From Sphaerochaeta sp. UBA5849 (lineage in GTDB: Bacteria > Spirochaetota > Spirochaetia > Sphaerochaetales > Sphaerochaetaceae): a stretch of 12,606 nt of DNA. Position 1 is the first letter of the stretch, and each line of letters starts with the position of its first letter. Below, piece after piece: positions 1 to 7,053 of the stretch. The DNA lies in the NCBI GenBank assembly GCA_002432715.1, contig DJGJ01000062.1, positions 1 to 12,606 on the forward strand, read 5' to 3'. The notes beneath the pieces are model-generated. The model saw only the letters and a list, made by a program, of their open reading frames with translations. It was not told the origin of the DNA and searched no databases. The position numbers and the translations under genes are program-made.

Positions 1-6
1 CTAACG

Positions 7-35
7 ATGAAATGTTACAGATCTATACATTTCAT
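7..35. repeat. 9-bp inverted repeat after the kinase gene
   Basis: ATGAAATGT (7-15) and ACATTTCAT (27-35) are perfect inverted copies around an 11-base loop. The repeat lies about 16 bases past the stop codon of the histidine kinase, so on the minus strand it could form the hairpin ending the two-component transcript. No clear T-run follows it on the minus strand, so intrinsic termination is weakly supported. It could also be an operator for a gene outside the window. Confidence 0.35.
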
Positions 36-50
36 TTGATTGTATGCCAA

Positions 51-1886
51 CTATTGCACAGCAGCAGAATCATCGAAAGCCGTAAAAAATAACGGGATTG
101 AGAAACTGATACAGGTTCCCTTTTGTTCCTTGCTCACAAGATGCAGTCCGTACGGTTCTCCATATAGCAAACGCAATCTTCGATGGGCATTGCTCAAACC
201 TATATGATCGGACGGTGCATGTTCCTCTTGAGCCAACCTTTTTCTGATTGCTCGACTTATGTCGACAGGCATCCCCACCCCATTATCAACAATGCGTATC
301 TTAAGATATTTCCCTAGATGGTTATACATATGAATACTGAGATATCCATCCGCTCCTTTTGCTTTCAAACCATGCATGATGGCATTCTCCAAGAGAGGCT
401 GCAAAATCAACTTCGGCACTCGCATCGTTCTGTCGAGACAAGACACCTTCCATAACACAGTAAACATATTCTGATAGCGGATGGTCTGAATAGCCAGATA
501 GTTTTCAGTCATCACAATCTCATCATCCAAGGTCGAAAAGGATTGTACATCGTCCAGGACATAATGCAACAAATCAGAAACATGCCCTATCATTGCTGAT
601 GTATCATTGGGAGTACCGGTTAAGGCAATCGCTTTCCAATAGATTGTTTGCATGGTGTTGTATAAGAAATGTGGTGTCAGTTGTGATTGAAGAGTCTGCA
701 ACTCCAAAATCTTTGCCAGATACTTCTTTTGTGAGAGCTGTGTTTGAAGATAATCAATCCTCAGAAATGTTCTGATTACATCTTGGATCATGTAATGATA
801 AAGATCACTTTTTGCTGATGGCTTTATCTCTGGTATATCCTGTCCTTCCCGCGCTTGCTGCAGCACCGATTGTAAGCCATGTATCTCCCCCTGATTCTTC
901 CGAGCCAGATATAAGGCAATCAGGATATTAATCATCAACGAGAATTGCATCAAGATCAAGGTTCCCAGCCTTAAGATATGCACTATTCGATAGGCTTGTC
1001 TTTCGGGAATCAACAAAGTGTATGTCCAGTTGTAGGCATCAAGTTCAACAAAATAGCGTCGATAGCTTTCTTTATTGAGGTACACAGTCCTATCATCAGA
1101 ATCACAGGAATCATATTGCAATAAAGCATCCCTTTCTTCACTTGTCCCTACACTGGTGAACAATAATGCATTGTCTGCATCATTAACCAATAGAATACTT
1201 CCAGGAATGGAATCAGTCAGCTCACCCAGCGAGATGTCGATAAGATCGACATATACATTCAACACTATCACTCCTGCAGATTGTGCTCTATCTGCAGCAA
1301 GAATCTTCCGATAAATCGTAAGTACTTTAAACGGGGCTGTTCCAGGAGAAGTCTGTATATAGCGTATCTCTGTCCAGAATTTTGTTGAATACTCCTCTTT
1401 TTTCTGATTATAGCTATCAAACCAAGAAGTATCGGCAGCATGATTCAAGTCAATGAATCTGGAATTGCTGGAAACAAACCAACCTTTATCATTCTCGAGA
1501 TAGACATACATTGACGCTATCTCTTGCTCAGCACTCACCGAGCTATACAACAAATCAACGATTGCAGAATATAGCTCATAATCATACGATGAAATTTCAT
1601 CAGTTGTGTTTTGCAAGATTTTTCGCAGTTTGAACTGAATGGTTTTATTGGAACTGATATTCAGATTCATCAATTCCAAATCACTGAGCACAGAGACTAT
1701 CGATGCCGAGTATGTACGTACACGGTCTTCATTCTGCTGGTCAATCAATTTGGTCACATACATATTAATGATTCCAATCATCAGCACACCAAGAATAAGC
1801 ACAGGGATGAACATGGGAATAGCAATCCTCAGAACGTTCCTTCTGAAAAATCGCTTGGTGGTATCGTCATACCCTGCTACGTACAT
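51..1886 (-). CDS. YesM-like sensor histidine kinase
   Basis: Predicted membrane sensor kinase of 611 residues that would autophosphorylate on His and pass the phosphate to the response regulator encoded just upstream. Residues about 17-42 form a first membrane segment, about 43-300 an extracytoplasmic sensor region (probably Cache-like, with a WFDSYN stretch near 155), and about 302-327 a second membrane segment. A HAMP-like linker follows. The His-kinase motif has PHFLYN with His406. The ATPase N-box is LLENAIMHG (Asn501), the G1 box is DNGVGMP (534-540) and the G2 part is HIGLSN (561-566). This order and the PHFLYN signature are those of the His_kinase/HATPase (LytS/YesM) family. Start ATG at 1886 follows an AGAAGG and lies 20 bases inside the regulator gene, so translation is probably coupled. 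Family assignment is firm. The ligand is unknown, but a sugar is likely from the neighbouring binding protein. Confidence 0.93.
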   Translation of the reverse strand: MYVAGYDDTTKRFFRRNVLRIAIPMFIPVLILGVLMIGIINMYVTKLIDQQNEDRVRTYSASIVSVLSDLELMNLNISSNKTIQFKLRKILQNTTDEISSYDYELYSAIVDLLYSSVSAEQEIASMYVYLENDKGWFVSSNSRFIDLNHAADTSWFDSYNQKKEEYSTKFWTEIRYIQTSPGTAPFKVLTIYRKILAADRAQSAGVIVLNVYVDLIDISLGELTDSIPGSILLVNDADNALLFTSVGTSEERDALLQYDSCDSDDRTVYLNKESYRRYFVELDAYNWTYTLLIPERQAYRIVHILRLGTLILMQFSLMINILIALYLARKNQGEIHGLQSVLQQAREGQDIPEIKPSAKSDLYHYMIQDVIRTFLRIDYLQTQLSQKKYLAKILELQTLQSQLTPHFLYNTMQTIYWKAIALTGTPNDTSAMIGHVSDLLHYVLDDVQSFSTLDDEIVMTENYLAIQTIRYQNMFTVLWKVSCLDRTMRVPKLILQPLLENAIMHGLKAKGADGYLSIHMYNHLGKYLKIRIVDNGVGMPVDISRAIRKRLAQEEHAPSDHIGLSNAHRRLRLLYGEPYGLHLVSKEQKGTCISFSIPLFFTAFDDSAAVQ

Positions 1887-2625
1887 TGCAACCTTCTCGA
1901 TTCATTCGGTATTCTTTTGGACTAAATGCAAAAAACTGCTTGAACGATCGAGCAAAACTACTTGGATTGGAATATCCAACCTGAAAACCGATATCTTGGA
2001 TGTTCAAATTGGTTTCAGCCAATAGTTCCGCTGCTTTTTGCATACGCATCCGAGTAAGGTAATCAGAGAAACGTTCTCCCGTTGTTTGGTGGAAAATCGT
2101 GCTCACATAATACTGATTGAGGTGGATATAATCGGCTGCTTGTTCAAGAGATGCTTGTGCCAGATGCCCCTCGATATATCGCTTGACGCCTTGTGCAACC
2201 CCATTCTGGCCATCATCAGTATCGAAAACAGATGATTGTTCTCCTTTCTCCCCGGATAGCAGGTCTGCGATTCGTGAAAAAATCTGTTTTAATTCCTCAT
2301 ATTTGGTTGGCTTTACTATGAACTCACGAACACCAAGGCTGATTCCTTTCTTGGCATATTCAAAATCCTGGTATCCACTGAGAATCACCGCGACAAGCTG
2401 CGGACGGAGAGCTTTTGCGCGTTCTATCAGAGTCAAACCATCCATCAAGGGCATTTTGATGTCACTGAGCAACACAGACACATCGTGCAAGCGAATATAA
2501 TCCAGTGCCAACAAGCCATTGGGGAACGCAACTACAGGATCAAAACCAAGTTCTTTCCAAGGAAAGTAATTCTTGAGGCCTTCCCGCAATTCCGCCTCGT
2601 CGTCTACAAGAACAAGCGTATACAC
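1867..2625 (-). CDS. AraC-family response regulator, YesN-like
   Basis: Cytoplasmic DNA-binding response regulator of 252 residues, partner of the overlapping histidine kinase. The N-terminal receiver domain (about 1-122) has the acidic pair Asp8/Asp9, phospho-acceptor Asp55 in LLSDIKMP, Ser83 in ILSGYQDF and Lys105 in IVKP. The C-terminal AraC-type double helix-turn-helix (about 145-245) ends in the typical VGYSNPSSFARSFKQFFAFSPKEYR region. The linker between the two domains is only about 20 residues, shorter than in long YesN proteins, so this is the compact form. Translation starts at GTG (2623-2625), supported by a strong AGGAGGT five bases upstream. It is the first gene of the two-gene operon and is divergent from the solute-binding protein gene, its most likely target. 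Family call is firm; target is inference. Confidence 0.93.
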   Translation of the reverse strand: MYTLVLVDDEAELREGLKNYFPWKELGFDPVVAFPNGLLALDYIRLHDVSVLLSDIKMPLMDGLTLIERAKALRPQLVAVILSGYQDFEYAKKGISLGVREFIVKPTKYEELKQIFSRIADLLSGEKGEQSSVFDTDDGQNGVAQGVKRYIEGHLAQASLEQAADYIHLNQYYVSTIFHQTTGERFSDYLTRMRMQKAAELLAETNLNIQDIGFQVGYSNPSSFARSFKQFFAFSPKEYRMNREGCNVRSRV

Positions 2626-2630
2626 CTCTT

Positions 2631-2637
2631 ACCTCCT
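2631..2637 (-). promoter_or_regulatory. Shine-Dalgarno fixing a GTG start
   Basis: AGGAGGT on the minus strand, 5 bases before the GTG codon at 2625. There is no ATG at the receiver-domain start, so this site decides the start of the response regulator. Confidence 0.8.
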
Positions 2638-2666
2638 TTCCCCAGATTACGTAAACTTTTCAAGCG

Positions 2667-2692
2667 TTGCAACTGAGCAATTCGCATATAAT
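2667..2692 (+). promoter_or_regulatory. putative promoter of the solute-binding protein gene
   Basis: A perfect -10 hexamer TATAAT (2687-2692) lies about 50 bases before the ATG at 2742. The best -35-like hexamer is TTGCAA (2667-2672), but the 14-base spacer is too short for a strong promoter. A perfect -10 with a poor -35 is expected where an activator is needed, and the divergent AraC-type regulator is a natural candidate. TTGCAA is part of the small palindrome GTTGCAAC (2666-2673). Confidence 0.45.
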
Positions 2693-2701
2693 TGAATTAT
2701 A
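2687..2701. promoter_or_regulatory. perfect 15-bp palindrome in the divergent region
   Basis: TATAATT (2687-2693), G (2694), AATTATA (2695-2701) is a perfect 7-1-7 palindrome. It places a TATAAT on each strand. The plus-strand copy serves as the -10 of the binding-protein gene; the minus-strand copy could serve the two-component operon, although no good minus-strand -35 was found. It could be an operator or simply back-to-back -10 elements. Confidence 0.5.
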
Positions 2702-2730
2702 CCCTAAAGAAAGATACACTTTGGTACGAG

Positions 2731-2736
2731 AAGGAG
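2731..2736 (+). promoter_or_regulatory. Shine-Dalgarno for the solute-binding protein
   Basis: AAGGAG with a 5-base spacing to ATG 2742. It decides between this start and the upstream in-frame TTG at 2667. Confidence 0.8.
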
Positions 2737-2741
2737 TTCTC

Positions 2742-4058
2742 ATGGCAGCTTTCCGTATCAAGCACTGTATAGCATGGATTGCAGTTCTTCTAGTATCCCT
2801 GTCCGTTCTACCCGGGGCGGGATTTTTTGAATCTCCAAACAAAGAACAACTGAAAAATACGTTGGTTCTTGGTTTTTCATGGTGGGGTGATAGAATAAGA
2901 AGCGAAGCTACCTCCCATGCCATCAAGTATTACGAAGTGAACCACCCCGATATCCAAATTAACGCTCAATTTTGTCCCTTCAGCAAATATCATAATTTGC
3001 TATTAAATCAAGCAGAGACCAATTCGTTGCCAGATATTGTCTCAATTGACTTCAAATGGATGAATGAGGTTGCGTTGCTGGGTCCGTCGGTATTGGATAT
3101 ACGAACATATCTTTCAGAAATTGACACTTCAGATATGGATTGGGATTTTATCCAAGAGTATGGCAGTCGGCAGGATGGCTCACTTGTCGGCATTCCAGCC
3201 GGTATGAATGGTGTAGGACTGCTATGCAATCTTGATTTCCTTTCACGATTCAACATAAAACCCTCCGACTCCTGGGATTGGGAAGCCATCATATCCTTAG
3301 GAGAAAAAGTCCATGCACAGGATTCATCGGTACATCTCCTATTCTTCCCAAAAACGCATTGGCTCTATTTTTTTCGTACAGTCATCAAGCAATTCAGTGG
3401 TCATGACATTGTTACTGCAAACATGAGTATCGATTGCACATATGATGATGTCTTCCATGTTTTCTCACTTATCCAGCGACTTATCGATTCCCATACAATT
3501 CCTCCTTTCTCCCAAGGAGTCTTGTACGAAGACCTGCTCGCACATTCAGATCCAAACTGGCTCAACCAACTTTACGGCCTTGTACCGGTATCGTCATCGA
3601 CCATCATGGAAATACAACAAGCGTCTTCCTTTCCACTCGGTACCATCAGATATCCAATCCCTTCTAATGCGGTAGATCCGGGTTTATATGTTGCGCCAAC
3701 AATGCTCTACGCAATCACAACGTCTTCGAAGAATCCACTAGAGGCTGCAAAGTTCATCAACTATCTTCTCAACGACCCGCAAGCAGCCATGAGACTCAAG
3801 AATACCAGAGGAGTTCTCCTAAATACAAAGTTGTCAAAGCTTTTGACAGAAACGGGTTTGTCATCACCCTTGGTTCAGCAAATGGTGGAACAAGCCCTTT
3901 CGGGGAAAAGCAAGAACGAATCCAATTACAGCCTGGGTTCAGAGGTATCGAACTTAATCTGGACATATATTCATCATGTTGGCTTTGGAGAGCTTTCAGT
4001 AGAGGAAGCCTCAAACCAGTTTCTCAAGGATTTACATCTTCTTTTTTCAAATGATTGA
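2742..4058 (+). CDS. extracellular solute-binding protein (ABC sugar type)
   Basis: Predicted secreted or periplasmic binding protein of 438 residues, family 1 (sugar/oligosaccharide) fold. Residues 1-27 are a signal peptide: positive start (R5, K7), hydrophobic core to about 22, then a likely cut after the PGAG around 24-27. There is no lipobox Cys, so it is not a typical lipoprotein. The mature part opens with LVLGFSWWGD (41-50), then NHPDIQI (68-74) and LPDIVSID (97-103), typical of this family, and later has NPLEAAKFINYLLNDPQAA, the usual C-terminal lobe signature. ATG 2742 is chosen because AAGGAG (2731-2736) stands 5 bases ahead and the signal peptide begins there. An in-frame TTG at 2667 would add 25 residues and lies over the promoter. 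No permease or ATPase gene is adjacent. It is divergent to the YesM/YesN pair, suggesting it is regulated by, or feeds signal to, that system. Substrate is unknown. Confidence 0.88.
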   Translation: MAAFRIKHCIAWIAVLLVSLSVLPGAGFFESPNKEQLKNTLVLGFSWWGDRIRSEATSHAIKYYEVNHPDIQINAQFCPFSKYHNLLLNQAETNSLPDIVSIDFKWMNEVALLGPSVLDIRTYLSEIDTSDMDWDFIQEYGSRQDGSLVGIPAGMNGVGLLCNLDFLSRFNIKPSDSWDWEAIISLGEKVHAQDSSVHLLFFPKTHWLYFFRTVIKQFSGHDIVTANMSIDCTYDDVFHVFSLIQRLIDSHTIPPFSQGVLYEDLLAHSDPNWLNQLYGLVPVSSSTIMEIQQASSFPLGTIRYPIPSNAVDPGLYVAPTMLYAITTSSKNPLEAAKFINYLLNDPQAAMRLKNTRGVLLNTKLSKLLTETGLSSPLVQQMVEQALSGKSKNESNYSLGSEVSNLIWTYIHHVGFGELSVEEASNQFLKDLHLLFSND

Positions 4059-4066
4059 TGGTGAGT

Positions 4067-5185
4067 CTAGCTGCTATGAGAGGGAACCTTCTTCTTCATC
4101 TTCTTCTCTATCACCTTGAAATGAGCTTCCTCTGAGGGGCTGACAAACGTAATGGCTTCACCGGATCTTTCTGCACGGCCCGTTCTTCCAATCCGGTGAA
4201 TGAAGTTGATGGGTGATCGAGGCAGCTCATAGTTGATTACAAAGGGTAGGAACTCAATGTCAATCCCCCGGGCCAGCAGATCGGTGGTAACCAACACCCT
4301 GAGGTTTCCCTGCTTAAAGTCCCTGAGCAGGTCGGTCCTGGCTCCCTGGGTCTTCCTGCTATGGATTGATCTGGCCTCAATACCATTCTTTTGTAATTTC
4401 TCCACCACCCTGTCAGCCCGTGCAACAGAGGAAGTAAAGACCAATACTTGTCTCATATCCCGGCTCTTGATAAGGTGGCGCAAAAGCGGTCCTTTCTGTT
4501 CCTCCGGGATAAAATACGCACTCTGATGAATGCAATCCAACTCAACTGCTTCATCTTCAATTTTTATCACCAGAGGATCGTGCAAAAGAACTTTTTCCAA
4601 TGCCTGAATACGATCATTCAACGTTGCCGAAAAAAGCAGATTCTGGCGTGACTTGGGAAGCAACGCAAAAATCTGGTCCATTTCCATCTCAAACCCGGCT
4701 GTCAACATCTTGTCAGCCTCATCAAGAACCAACATCTCCACCGAAGACAAAGAAACAGCGTTGAGGGAGATCAACTCCAACAATCTGCCCGGGGTGGCAA
4801 CGAGGATGCTTACATTGTTCATAGCCATCATCTGAGGATTGATCGATACCCCGCCAAAGGCGGCAAGAGTCTTTATTGGTAATCGCGATTCATATACATA
4901 CGTGGCAAACACAGAATGAACTTGCGCTGCAAGCTCTCTGGTGGGAACCAGTACCAGAGCCTGGATATGCCTGCTTTCAAGATTCTTTTTCTTCTGCAGA
5001 TGCATGAGGATGGGCAATACATAGCTGAGGGTCTTGCCCGACCCAGTCTTGGCAATCCCAAGTACATCCCTCTTGCTCAAGACTGCTGGAATTACTTCTG
5101 TTTGAACAGGATACGGTGTAGAAATATGTTCTTGCTGTAAAGCAGCACAAAGAGATTCCGAGATTCCCAAAGAGATAAATGACAT
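4067..5185 (-). CDS. DEAD-box ATP-dependent RNA helicase
   Basis: Cytoplasmic ATP-dependent RNA helicase, 372 residues from the preferred start. All core motifs are present: Q motif (Gln28 in TPYPVQ), motif I AKTGSGKT (45-52), PTRELAAQ (81-88), GG (111-112), TPGRL (131-135), DEAD (155-158), SAT (186-188), motif V TTDLLARGIDIE (300-311) and motif VI HRIGRTGR (330-337). The C-terminus after motif VI is only about 35 residues with a short Lys-rich tail, so this is the minimal RhlE-like form, lacking a long RNA-binding extension such as that of DbpA or CsdA. Start ATG at 5185 is chosen because homologues begin with MSF-x-SLG; AAGGA lies about 10 bases upstream. An in-frame ATG at 5239 would add 18 unusual residues and has no clear Shine-Dalgarno. 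The gene converges with the solute-binding protein gene, 8 bases apart. Likely roles, from the family, are mRNA turnover, ribosome assembly or cold adaptation. Confidence 0.93.
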   Translation of the reverse strand: MSFISLGISESLCAALQQEHISTPYPVQTEVIPAVLSKRDVLGIAKTGSGKTLSYVLPILMHLQKKKNLESRHIQALVLVPTRELAAQVHSVFATYVYESRLPIKTLAAFGGVSINPQMMAMNNVSILVATPGRLLELISLNAVSLSSVEMLVLDEADKMLTAGFEMEMDQIFALLPKSRQNLLFSATLNDRIQALEKVLLHDPLVIKIEDEAVELDCIHQSAYFIPEEQKGPLLRHLIKSRDMRQVLVFTSSVARADRVVEKLQKNGIEARSIHSRKTQGARTDLLRDFKQGNLRVLVTTDLLARGIDIEFLPFVINYELPRSPINFIHRIGRTGRAERSGEAITFVSPSEEAHFKVIEKKMKKKVPSHSS

Positions 5186-5299
5186 ATGAGCTTGATCCTT
5201 GTTTGCTACGTGTATAGCAATATTGCTGATGGGAATCATATGCTATCGCTTCATGAGAGTACAGGGGTGCTTCAGCTTGCTGTTTACCAGGATTGAATC

Positions 5300-5575
5300 A
5301 TGAAATCTCGGTTTCGGAAAAAAGTATATGCTTTTCCGAAGTTTTTTCTCTGTAGAGATAAAACTATGGCTTTGGATTCTCCTGAATACTTTCAGCAACT
5401 TACTGGAAGCTCTCGCTCCGATAATCCCGACATTAGAATAACCATCATTGTACTACGAGGGATTTCGTTAATATTTCTATTTTACTGCAGTCTGGTAATT
5501 GTACTGTTTGCTATTTTATCCCATGGATTACCTTATTTTGGGAGAAAAATAATCCATGTGGGAGAAAACAGCTGA
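5300..5575 (+). CDS. doubtful small membrane-protein ORF
   Basis: An open frame of 91 codons that I do not recognise. Residues about 46-74 are strongly hydrophobic (ITIIVLRGISLIFLFYCSLV and onward), enough for one membrane-spanning helix, with a short basic tail after it. In favour: it fills the gap, and the stretch from MALDSPEYF (ATG at 5365) reads like protein. Against: neither ATG 5300 nor ATG 5365 has a good Shine-Dalgarno, no promoter is evident, and a terminator-like hairpin lies inside its first codons. It could be a small membrane protein, a remnant, or chance. Confidence 0.22.
   Translation: MKSRFRKKVYAFPKFFLCRDKTMALDSPEYFQQLTGSSRSDNPDIRITIIVLRGISLIFLFYCSLVIVLFAILSHGLPYFGRKIIHVGENS
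5313..5347 (+). terminator. terminator-like hairpin with T-run
   Basis: TTCGGAAAA (5313-5321) and TTTTCCGAA (5332-5340) form a perfect 9-bp stem with a 10-base loop, followed by GTTTTTT (5341-5347). This is the form of an intrinsic terminator on the plus strand, yet no evident plus-strand gene precedes it. It could stop transcription entering antisense to the helicase, act as an attenuator for the small ORF, or be an operator for the helicase gene. Confidence 0.45.
5522..5558. repeat. 9-bp inverted repeat CATGGATTA/TAATCCATG
   Basis: CATGGATTA (5522-5530) and TAATCCATG (5550-5558) are perfect inverted copies 19 bases apart. Another CATGGAT occurs at 5585-5591 inside the next hairpin, so alternative pairings are possible. 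Confidence 0.5.
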
Positions 5576-5597
5576 CTCTGTATGCATGGATACAGAG
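5576..5597 (-). terminator. second hairpin downstream of lpd
   Basis: CTCTGTAT (5576-5583) pairs perfectly with ATACAGAG (5590-5597) around a 6-base loop. On the minus strand it comes right after the first hairpin behind lpd and is followed by TCAGCTGTTTTC. With the first hairpin it probably ends or protects the 3' end of the aceE-aceF-lpd transcript. Confidence 0.45.
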
Positions 5598-5598
5598 A

Positions 5599-5622
5599 GC
5601 CCGTCCTTCTATCCGGACGGAC
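5599..5622 (-). terminator. GC-rich hairpin downstream of lpd
   Basis: Arms 5599-5606 and 5615-5622 form an 8-bp stem (one G-U in the minus-strand RNA) around an 8-base loop, starting 10 bases after the lpd stop. GC-rich stem, but only a weak T-rich stretch follows, so termination may depend on both tandem hairpins or on Rho. Confidence 0.5.
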
Positions 5623-5632
5623 TTTCATGCAT

Positions 5633-7039
5633 TTATCTATTCAGCGTATCGGTGGCAGTCCCTTCTGCCAGTTCTGCAGCAAGGGCAAACGTCTCACTGA
5701 GGGTGGGATGCGGGTGAATGCTCAGACCTATATCCTGGGCAACAGCTCCCATCTCCAGGGCAAGTACAGCCTCGCTGATGAGCTCTCCTGCATTCCGGCC
5801 GCAAATCCCTGCCCCCAGCAGGCGTCCCGTCTTCTCATCATAGAGGGCCTTGGTGACTCCCTCGGAGGCGACAGCACTCAACGCCCTGCCGTTTGCCGTC
5901 CAGGGGAAGGCCCCCTTCTTGAAGGCTATGCCCTTCTGCTTGGCCTCTGCTTCGGTCAAACCGATCCATGCGACTTCCGGGCTTGTATAAGCGACCGAGG
6001 GGATTCCCATCGGGGTGAAAGCCGATGCATGGCCTGATGCCACCTCGGCTACCACCTTGCCCTGATGGCTGCTCTTGTGGGCGAGCATCGGATCACCCAC
6101 GACATCCCCGATGGCGAACACATGAGAGACATTGGTCCGAAGCTTCTTGTCCACCTCGATCCAGCCGCGCTTATTCGTCTTGATCGACGTATTCTCCAGT
6201 GCCAAGCCATCGGAATTGGCCTTTCTTCCCACCGCCACCAGCACAGCATCGGCATCGATGGTTGAAGGGGCTTTCTCACCGTTCAGATGAAGAATTAAGG
6301 CATCCTTCTTTGCTTCCACCTTCTCGACCTTCGTAGAGGTGTAGATGGCCTCATACTGCTTCTTGAGCTTTCTCACCAAAGGCTGCTTGAGGTCGGAATC
6401 AGCAGGAGGGATGAGGGAATCCATCATCTCGATGATGGTAATCTGTGAGCCCAGGGCGTGGTACATCGTAGCCACCTCAAGACCGATGATTCCTCCCCCG
6501 ATGATCGCAAGCCGCTTGGGAATATACGCAAGCTCCAAAGCCTTCGTAGAGTCCCAGACTCGCTCATCCTCGTAGGGAATGCCCGGTATCTGCACCGATC
6601 TGGATCCGACTGCAATGATCAGGTCTTCAAATGTAAGCTTCAGCTCTTCCTTGTCGGTGACCACCTTCAGCTCGGTATCGGAGAGAAACGTTCCAACGCC
6701 CACGATGCGTTCAACTTTTCTTGCCTTGGCCAGCGAATCAAGTCCCGAGGTAAGGGTACTCACCACCGAATCACGATGGGCACGGATTTTCTCCAAATCG
6801 AAGACGGGCTTGCCGAAAGAGACTCCAAGGGGAGCAAGCTTTTCGGCATCCTCGATCACCTCGGCGAGGTGCAGCAGCGTCTTGGAAGGAATGCAGCCTA
6901 CATTCAGGCAGACCCCTCCCAAAACAGGGCTCTTTTCGATGAGCGTCACCTTCCTGCCCAAATCTGCAGCCCGAAACGCTGCACTATACCCACCGGGTCC
7001 TCCACCGAGGACCACGAGGTCTGCTTTCTTCTCTTGCAT
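5633..7039 (-). CDS. lpd: dihydrolipoyl dehydrogenase, PDH E3
   Basis: FAD-dependent E3 subunit of 468 residues that reoxidises the dihydrolipoyl group of E2 and reduces NAD+. The FAD-binding motif is GGGPGGYSAA (12-21). The redox disulfide is Cys44/Cys49 in the CLNVGCIPSK stretch. The NAD-binding motif is GGGIIGLEVA (181-190), and a second FAD contact is AIGDVVGDPMLAH (309-321). The interface has catalytic His444 and Glu449 in HPHPTLSE. The length is normal for the family, and there is no N-terminal lipoyl domain, which some E3 proteins carry. ATG 7039 follows AAGGAGG by 9 bases; this Shine-Dalgarno touches the stop codon of aceF, so the two genes are closely coupled. Third gene of the pyruvate dehydrogenase operon. 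The same E3 could also serve other 2-oxoacid dehydrogenases or glycine cleavage elsewhere in the genome. Confidence 0.96.
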   Translation of the reverse strand: MQEKKADLVVLGGGPGGYSAAFRAADLGRKVTLIEKSPVLGGVCLNVGCIPSKTLLHLAEVIEDAEKLAPLGVSFGKPVFDLEKIRAHRDSVVSTLTSGLDSLAKARKVERIVGVGTFLSDTELKVVTDKEELKLTFEDLIIAVGSRSVQIPGIPYEDERVWDSTKALELAYIPKRLAIIGGGIIGLEVATMYHALGSQITIIEMMDSLIPPADSDLKQPLVRKLKKQYEAIYTSTKVEKVEAKKDALILHLNGEKAPSTIDADAVLVAVGRKANSDGLALENTSIKTNKRGWIEVDKKLRTNVSHVFAIGDVVGDPMLAHKSSHQGKVVAEVASGHASAFTPMGIPSVAYTSPEVAWIGLTEAEAKQKGIAFKKGAFPWTANGRALSAVASEGVTKALYDEKTGRLLGAGICGRNAGELISEAVLALEMGAVAQDIGLSIHPHPTLSETFALAAELAEGTATDTLNR

Positions 7040-7053
7040 CTGTACACACCTCC

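Larger units (their letters stand above)
5186..5632. other. 447-base intergenic stretch rich in inverted repeats
   Basis: This lies between the helicase start and the lpd stop, both on the minus strand. It must hold the helicase promoter, but I could not find a convincing -35/-10 pair. It contains a terminator-like hairpin (5313-5347), a long inverted repeat (5522-5558), two short hairpins next to lpd (5576-5622), two direct copies of GGGAGAAAA (5540-5548 and 5560-5568, 20 bases apart), and a doubtful 91-codon plus-strand ORF (5300-5575). Confidence 0.6.

Noticed and set aside
2667..2741. TTG-started 25-residue extension of the solute-binding protein
   Set aside because: It would run through the -10 box, has no Shine-Dalgarno, and the signal peptide begins at ATG 2742 behind AAGGAG.
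2660..2926. 88-codon minus-strand ORF opposite the start of the solute-binding protein
   Set aside because: It overlaps the signal peptide and the divergent promoter region, has composition unlike protein, and no recognised motif.
5186..5239. 18-residue N-terminal extension of the helicase from ATG 5239
   Set aside because: Family members start at MSF-x-SLG, and no Shine-Dalgarno precedes 5239. It cannot be fully excluded.
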